Of a stretch of 64,000 nucleotides of DNA, positions 58,783-64,000 are shown piece after piece. The notes under the pieces are model-generated. The model was not told the DNA's origin, searched no databases, and saw nothing but the letters and a program-made list of their open reading frames with translations. Numbering within the stretch: the stretch's first letter is position 1; each line of letters starts with the position of its first letter. The DNA lies in NCBI GenBank assembly GCA_016714785.1, contig JADKCC010000060.1:1-64000 (forward strand), given 5' to 3'. The DNA is from Saprospiraceae bacterium (lineage in GTDB: Bacteria > Bacteroidota > Bacteroidia > Chitinophagales > Saprospiraceae). Made by a program: the position numbers and the translations under genes.

Positions 58783-61700
58783 ATGAAAACATTTATTACC
58801 GTTAAAAACACATTATTAATCTCATTAATACTATTTGTGACGAGCATGCATGCTCAGGTTTCCGGAGTAAAATACCTGATTAAATACGATGCAAAAAAAG
58901 ATTATTTTGATTGTTTCCTTCTGATTGCCAATGGATTTGCAAAAGATGTAAACGATAGGACACAATTCCTTTCAAATGTTAGTATTGTTGTTCCTACGGG
59001 TACTGAATTTAATGTGATTCAAAGCTATATGCCATTGGTCAATAATCAAAACTTCAATAGCAATAGAGTTGCAAAATGGAATATCACAACAAAAGTTAAA
59101 AAACCTGCATCCAGACCAAGATTTGATTTCTTCAGCGTTACGCCAGATTTAACCGAAGAAGCTCATTACAACGAAATGCAAGCTGGAGACACAATCAAAC
59201 TTTTTAGTTTTGCTCTGGATACTTTAGTAGGTTGTGCAGATGGTATTCGTCTTTTTGTGGATGGGATAGATCCCGATGCGAATTCTGATGACTTCATGAA
59301 TCAAGATTTAAGACAGAAATTTGCTCTTGGTGGGCCAGCCAACGTTTATATAACCAATGCAATATTATCTTATCCAGCTTTAGCCGGCAAAGATGAAAAT
59401 GCGTGTAAAGGTCAGACACTCACTTTGTTCCCTGCACCTTCTACTAAAGGATCTTGGTACCTACCTGCAAGCAATCCATTTGGAGCTTCATTAAATCACT
59501 CTAATTTCAATACAGATAAAGTTATTTTTTCACCCAAAGCGGAACTTGGAATATATTCTGTGGTTTATGCTGACAGCAACAGTTATGATATAAAATGTAT
59601 TACAATTACTCAACCAACAGCCAAAATTATGGTAGATTCTACGAGCTGTGAAGGTGGATTTATGACACTTAATGTCAGCGGTAATGGCTCTTTTGCTTGG
59701 TCACCTTTGGGAGGCAATAGTACTACAATTAGACCTATGTCCAATACCAATTATACCGTTACAGTTACGGACATAAATGGCTGTACTGCAAGTACTTCTA
59801 TTGCTGTAAAAGCTATAACCGATGTTATCATACCGGGTAAAAATATCTGCCTAGGGACTACTGATATATTACCTAATTTGGCACTCCAAACTTGGCATCC
59901 ATTACTTCATGATGGAAAGTGGGTATCCAATAACCTAGCCGTGGCTACAGTTTCGCCTAATGGTGTGATAAATCCACTTACAAGTGGCACAGTGACATTC
60001 ACCTATTTATATAGTGATTGCTATGTTACAACCAAAGAATTCACCATTCAACCAAGACCACAAGTCACTGTGACAGGATCGAATGCCATCTGTGTAGGTG
60101 AATCAAAATCTTTCACTACGTCTGGTACAGGTCTTTGGATATCAAGTGCGCCAAATATCTTATCTATTAATAATCAAGGCATTGCAACAGGTTTAAACCA
60201 AGGTGTAGCTAACATTACTTTTGTGCAAAATGCTACTGGGTGTATATCAGATCCTAAGACAATCAATGTCAAACAAAAGCCAACTGTTGCAATTGTCGGC
60301 CCTTCTTATATCTGTGTAGGAAACGAGACAAAATTATCTCCCCAAACAGGTGGAATATGGACTACCGACAATATAGTAGTGGCATCAGTAGAAAATTCTG
60401 GATTGGTTACAGGACTCTCAGCTGGAAGTGCGCAATTTATCTTTTTAGCAGATAATGGATGTTTTTCTGATTTTACACCTCCTGTTTTAGTAAATCCATT
60501 ACCTATTGTTTCTTTGACTGGACCTAATCACATCTGCGTGCAAGAATCTACAACGTTGTCTCCATCAACAGGAGGAACTTGGTCATCATTGAGCAATACT
60601 ATTGCAACGGTAAATAATCAAGGCATTATAACAGGTAATCAATCAGGTACTACTTCATTTGTATTTACTTCCAATGCAGGCTGTACTTCATTACCATCTC
60701 CATCAGTTGTTGTCTCAGCACGTCCATCTATATCTATCGTAGGTCCAAACAAAATATGTATTGGAAATCATACCAATTTGACTTCACCACAATCTGGGAC
60801 TTGGATAAGTAATGCTCCAAACATTGCTTCAATCACTACTAACGGAATAATCACGGGTTTATCATCTGGTGACGCCACTTTTACTTTTACTGTTAATGGA
60901 GGTTGTAGTACTACTTCACCTATAATAGAAGTGATGCCATTGCCCGTAGTACCTTTTCAAAATCTAACATTGTGTATGGAAGAGTCATTTACACTTTCAC
61001 CAGCGCCAAGTGACTCGTGGCAAATTCATCCATCAGATATTATAATTTTTAATAATAATACTTTTACACCCATCAAACCAGGAAGTGCCAAATTAGTTTT
61101 TTCAGACTCAAGCACGGGATGCAAGTCAGATTCTATACCGGTGATTGTGAATCCATTACCACAAATTCAATTAATTGATTCAAATACTATCTGTGTTGGC
61201 TCTACGACTTCTTTCTCTCCTACTGTTGGAGGTAGTTGGATCACTAGTGCACCATCCATAGCAACTATAAATGGGGCTGGTGTAGTTACAGGAATTTCAC
61301 AAGGTCAAGCATATTTCACATACACCAATACTCAAACAGGTTGTGCAGCAAAATCAACAAAAATAAATATTTTGCCAATACCTACAATTAATCTAGAAGA
61401 TGTGGCAATATGTCTGGGATCGCCAATAGACTATTTACCTGTATTAAATGGTAGTTGGACAGCCATTCCATCAGGTATTGTGAGTATTCAAGATTCGATA
61501 ATAACAGCCATAACACCAGGAACAGTAAATATAATTTTCACTGATAAATCAACTAGTTGCCAAGCTGACATTTTCTCCATTACCATCCATCCATCTCCTA
61601 GCATCCAAATGTCAGGAAATGACACCATTTGTATTGGGAGTACTACAATTTTGACCTCATCGCTCACTGGTTCTTGGGCAGGAAGTAATTTTGCCATTGC

Positions 61701-62262
61701 TGACATCACCAACATTGGGTTAATTACTGGTAAATCAAAGGGAACGGTCTTTTTTGAGTTTTCATCCGAACAAGGATGTACTGCCTCTACCCAAAATATA
61801 ACAGTAAATGAACCTGAAATATTAAATATTACTATCCAAAATAATCAGATAATAACAGGCCAAAATAGTAATCAATATATTTGGTATGACTGTAGCAATA
61901 ATCAATTAATTGCTACCACCCTTGTTCCCGCTTTTATACCAACTTATAATGGCAGCTATTATTTGGTAATAGATGATGGTATTTGCTTAAACCAATCAGA
62001 ATGTACAGATTTCACTCTTGTATCAACGAATGACGCTTTAACATCGAACATTAAGATATATCCTAATCCAGTTTCCGAAGTGCTCACTATTAATTCCCCT
62101 ATAGAAGTCTTAAATGTTGTCATGAAAAACAGCCTTGGGCAAACACTAGCTAATACATCAGAAATTGAGATTAATGTAAGCCTTTTCTGTTCAGGAATAT
62201 ATTTACTTGAAATCGAGACAAAACAAGGAAGAATATCTAAACCAGTTTTAATTATAAAATAG
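58783..62262 (+). CDS. T9SS surface protein with nine Big_2-like repeats
   Basis: The protein is about 1159 residues with a signal peptide (KNTLLISLILFVTSMHAQ). Residues about 20-190 form an N-terminal domain of unknown type. Nine repeats of about 80 residues then carry a Cys-containing word (GPSYICVGNETKLSP, GPNHICVQESTTLSP, DSNTICVGSTTSFSP and others) followed by GxW and a Big_2-like strand set. A T9SS type A sorting domain ends the protein (IKIYPNPVSEVLTI, LFCSGIYLLEIETKQG). It is probably an adhesin or surface scaffold. The start at ATG 58783 places the signal peptide correctly; a longer frame from 58741 adds 14 residues. Confidence 0.85.
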   Translation: MKTFITVKNTLLISLILFVTSMHAQVSGVKYLIKYDAKKDYFDCFLLIANGFAKDVNDRTQFLSNVSIVVPTGTEFNVIQSYMPLVNNQNFNSNRVAKWNITTKVKKPASRPRFDFFSVTPDLTEEAHYNEMQAGDTIKLFSFALDTLVGCADGIRLFVDGIDPDANSDDFMNQDLRQKFALGGPANVYITNAILSYPALAGKDENACKGQTLTLFPAPSTKGSWYLPASNPFGASLNHSNFNTDKVIFSPKAELGIYSVVYADSNSYDIKCITITQPTAKIMVDSTSCEGGFMTLNVSGNGSFAWSPLGGNSTTIRPMSNTNYTVTVTDINGCTASTSIAVKAITDVIIPGKNICLGTTDILPNLALQTWHPLLHDGKWVSNNLAVATVSPNGVINPLTSGTVTFTYLYSDCYVTTKEFTIQPRPQVTVTGSNAICVGESKSFTTSGTGLWISSAPNILSINNQGIATGLNQGVANITFVQNATGCISDPKTINVKQKPTVAIVGPSYICVGNETKLSPQTGGIWTTDNIVVASVENSGLVTGLSAGSAQFIFLADNGCFSDFTPPVLVNPLPIVSLTGPNHICVQESTTLSPSTGGTWSSLSNTIATVNNQGIITGNQSGTTSFVFTSNAGCTSLPSPSVVVSARPSISIVGPNKICIGNHTNLTSPQSGTWISNAPNIASITTNGIITGLSSGDATFTFTVNGGCSTTSPIIEVMPLPVVPFQNLTLCMEESFTLSPAPSDSWQIHPSDIIIFNNNTFTPIKPGSAKLVFSDSSTGCKSDSIPVIVNPLPQIQLIDSNTICVGSTTSFSPTVGGSWITSAPSIATINGAGVVTGISQGQAYFTYTNTQTGCAAKSTKINILPIPTINLEDVAICLGSPIDYLPVLNGSWTAIPSGIVSIQDSIITAITPGTVNIIFTDKSTSCQADIFSITIHPSPSIQMSGNDTICIGSTTILTSSLTGSWAGSNFAIADITNIGLITGKSKGTVFFEFSSEQGCTASTQNITVNEPEILNITIQNNQIITGQNSNQYIWYDCSNNQLIATTLVPAFIPTYNGSYYLVIDDGICLNQSECTDFTLVSTNDALTSNIKIYPNPVSEVLTINSPIEVLNVVMKNSLGQTLANTSEIEINVSLFCSGIYLLEIETKQGRISKPVLIIK

Positions 62263-62380
62263 TAAGACAATAATATCTAAAATGCTTGATATAAAAATCA
62301 GCTAAAATTAGGCTAACTGTTGGATGCAGATACAATTAGCTAGCAAACAATGATGATATAGGCGTCAATATCTACTCTTA

Positions 62381-63472
62381 TTACCACTGAGGGCAGAAAT
62401 TGTCATCATTGTGATGTTCGCCAATATAAATAATAGAAATTTCTAAGGATGATAACGATCGCCTCTCATTGGCTAATGCCTTTAGATTTTGGTCATAGCT
62501 TACTCCGAGTATAAAATTGTTCATCTCAAGACCTACCATTCCAATTAAAGATTCTAAACCAAAGTTGTCATAATTTTTGACACCACGTAAGTAGGGGCCT
62601 AATAACAAATACCGACCTGCCGTTTTCGAAAGTTTATATCTAAATGTCGTACCTAGATTTAGTTCGGTATTAGGGCCTTGCACTAGGGCATTTACTCTCG
62701 GTTGTATGGACATCCTATCTGTTGTCTTGATAGAAGCACCTGTATGAATACTCCATTTAGCTGGCAAAATATCTGTTCTATATATATTGGGATTAATAAT
62801 ATCAGGAGTATTATAAAATGCAAGGTTGGGTTTGGTAAGATGAAAATATCCTAAACCAGCATGAAAATTGAATGTTTTACTAGGTGTTATGCTATAGTAT
62901 AAACCAAGACTAACGTCTGCAAATGCCTTATTATTGGGCGGCAAATACTCTCCTGTACCCAATGTATAGCCATCAATAGCATTGTACTGATCCTGAAAAC
63001 TAAGGTCTTCGTAATTGATCGAGCGTTGAAAAATACCACCTTGCACACCAATGCCTAGATATTGTTTAGTGCGTTTGTCAAGTGCTTTGTGATATGCTCC
63101 AGTTAGTACAATTTGATTAGTATTAAAATCAAAAGTTGACACTCTATCTCCAAAAAATGTTATTCCTAGTGCGATGATGTCAGGCAAGCTTTTATTCCCA
63201 TAATTCAAGTCAAATTTCACATCTCCACTAGCTGAAAATGTCTTTAACGGATTGTCTAATGATGATCTCCATTGATCTCTGTAAATGGTAGAGATCCTGA
63301 ATGTACCTGTATAAGTACCCGCAATAGCTGGATTCAATGTAAGTGGTGAAGCATAAAACTGCGAAAAATGTGGATCCTGACTTCTCAGTATTAATGAAGA
63401 AAAAAGCCCACAAATGACCATAAATTTCACAAGTAGATTATTGTTAGACTTTTTATATATTATACCTATCAT
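62381..63472 (-). CDS. PorP/SprF-family type IX secretion membrane protein
   Basis: The protein is about 363 residues from ATG 63472, with a signal peptide (KFMVICGLFSSLILRSQ). It carries the family opening DPHFSQFYASPLTLNPAIAGT, followed by beta-barrel strands (YLGIGVQGGIFQRSI, YYSITPSKTFNFHAGLGYF). PorP/SprF proteins help attach or export T9SS cargo to the cell surface. It is convergent with the 58783 repeat protein, a likely client. Confidence 0.9.
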   Translation of the reverse strand: MIGIIYKKSNNNLLVKFMVICGLFSSLILRSQDPHFSQFYASPLTLNPAIAGTYTGTFRISTIYRDQWRSSLDNPLKTFSASGDVKFDLNYGNKSLPDIIALGITFFGDRVSTFDFNTNQIVLTGAYHKALDKRTKQYLGIGVQGGIFQRSINYEDLSFQDQYNAIDGYTLGTGEYLPPNNKAFADVSLGLYYSITPSKTFNFHAGLGYFHLTKPNLAFYNTPDIINPNIYRTDILPAKWSIHTGASIKTTDRMSIQPRVNALVQGPNTELNLGTTFRYKLSKTAGRYLLLGPYLRGVKNYDNFGLESLIGMVGLEMNNFILGVSYDQNLKALANERRSLSSLEISIIYIGEHHNDDNFCPQW

Positions 63473-63746
63473 TGTATATTTCGTTAATATGTTACAAAGC
63501 ACAAAACTAATTAATTTTATAAGACTTAGATGCATTTGAATGATAAGCCACCAAATCGCATCCAAATAGTTAACGCATACTTATGAGGTAATATTATGTT
63601 AATATGTGATTCGTTTACTTTACAAAAAGCTACATCTTATTTCTAAAATCATGACTAATTTCTGTTTACTCCTTCAATATTAAACCTATCAAGGCTAAAA
63701 TATATCTGCTGCTCAAGACCCAATTTATTCAAGTATCACTTGCGAT

Positions 63747-64000
63747 TTATCTGATTCCTATGATTGTACCTGGTGGAATAACTGCATTTTTATTGACAAC
63801 CACAATCCCCTTCTTGATAACAAAATGCTCTGATTCTATATCTTGTAGCGACTCATGACCACGTATGATTACATTATCTCCAATACGAACGTGTTTATCA
63901 ATGATGGCATTTTCTATGTAACAATCCTTGCCTATTCCCATCGCTATTTTGTCAGGATCTGCAAGATCCTCTAACGATTCGAAATAATCATTACCCATAA
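63747..64000 (-). CDS. glgC: Glucose-1-phosphate adenylyltransferase, C-terminal part (partial)
   Basis: The frame runs past the right edge, and only about 84 C-terminal residues are in the window. They show the left-handed beta-helix tail of GlgC: GNDYFESL, GIGKDCYIENAIIDKHVRIGDNV, and a final KGIVVVNKNAVIPPGTIIG. The enzyme makes ADP-glucose for glycogen. The N-terminal nucleotidyltransferase domain is outside. Confidence 0.8.
   Translation of the reverse strand, partial: MGNDYFESLEDLADPDKIAMGIGKDCYIENAIIDKHVRIGDNVIIRGHESLQDIESEHFVIKKGIVVVNKNAVIPPGTIIGIR

Overview
The window reads as a chromosomal segment from an AT-rich Bacteroidota bacterium, most like the Saprospiria/Chitinophagia side of the phylum. 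The signs are TonB-dependent receptors with carboxypeptidase-D-like N-termini, type IX secretion (T9SS) C-terminal sorting domains, a PorP/SprF protein, a DUF5689 lipoprotein, an S46 peptidase, SprB/PKD/Big_2 repeat proteins, a lack of Shine-Dalgarno sites, and many TAnnTTTG -7 promoter elements. No tRNA, rRNA, CRISPR array or complete insertion sequence was recognised.

Layout. 1-4673 (minus): a signalling operon of a TPR/histidine kinase, a multi-span membrane protein, a receiver-LytS kinase fusion and a LytTR regulator, all badly frameshifted. 4714-7124 (minus): a secreted protein of unknown function and a beta-helix protein. 7566-9084: a decayed gene, a degenerate short-repeat tract and a 21-bp hairpin. 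9247-15488: a DUF5689 lipoprotein, a TonB receptor and a divergent secreted endonuclease/phosphatase-family enzyme, probably one uptake locus. 15579-24000: a propeller/SprB/OmpA fusion, a small TerB-like protein, a second TonB receptor with a metallophosphoesterase, a BASS transporter and an M19 dipeptidase. 24429-37769: glmM overlapping a class V aminotransferase, a PKD surface protein, HMG-CoA lyase-like and thioesterase genes, a VWA membrane protein, hicAB, a cysteine desulfurase and a Uma2-family protein. 37931-47787: a MerR regulator, a degenerate pseudouridine synthase, dnaB, a DnaA-box cluster, uvrC, an MBL hydrolase, ribH, a TPR membrane protein, and a CDF transporter / conserved protein / era operon. 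47880-57524: OmpA protein, S46 peptidase, a four-copy structured repeat array with short ORFs, yceI, miaA, acyltransferase, isoaspartyl peptidase and a KAS III enzyme. 57617-64000: a hypothetical gene, a possible sRNA with a strong terminator, a 1159-residue repeat protein, PorP/SprF, and the 3' end of a glgC-like gene.

Working together: many products act at the cell surface and suit a peptide- and polymer-degrading life (S46, M19 and isoaspartyl peptidases, TonB receptors, T9SS cargo). Housekeeping genes (dnaB, uvrC, era, miaA, ribH, glmM) are interspersed.

A caution: many genes, including the essential dnaB, carry single-base frameshifts, often next to homopolymer runs. These look more like consensus errors than true decay. 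The most novel-looking element is the four-copy array at 51575-52042. Next are the DnaA-box cluster at 40658-40698 and the possible sRNA at about 58364-58450.
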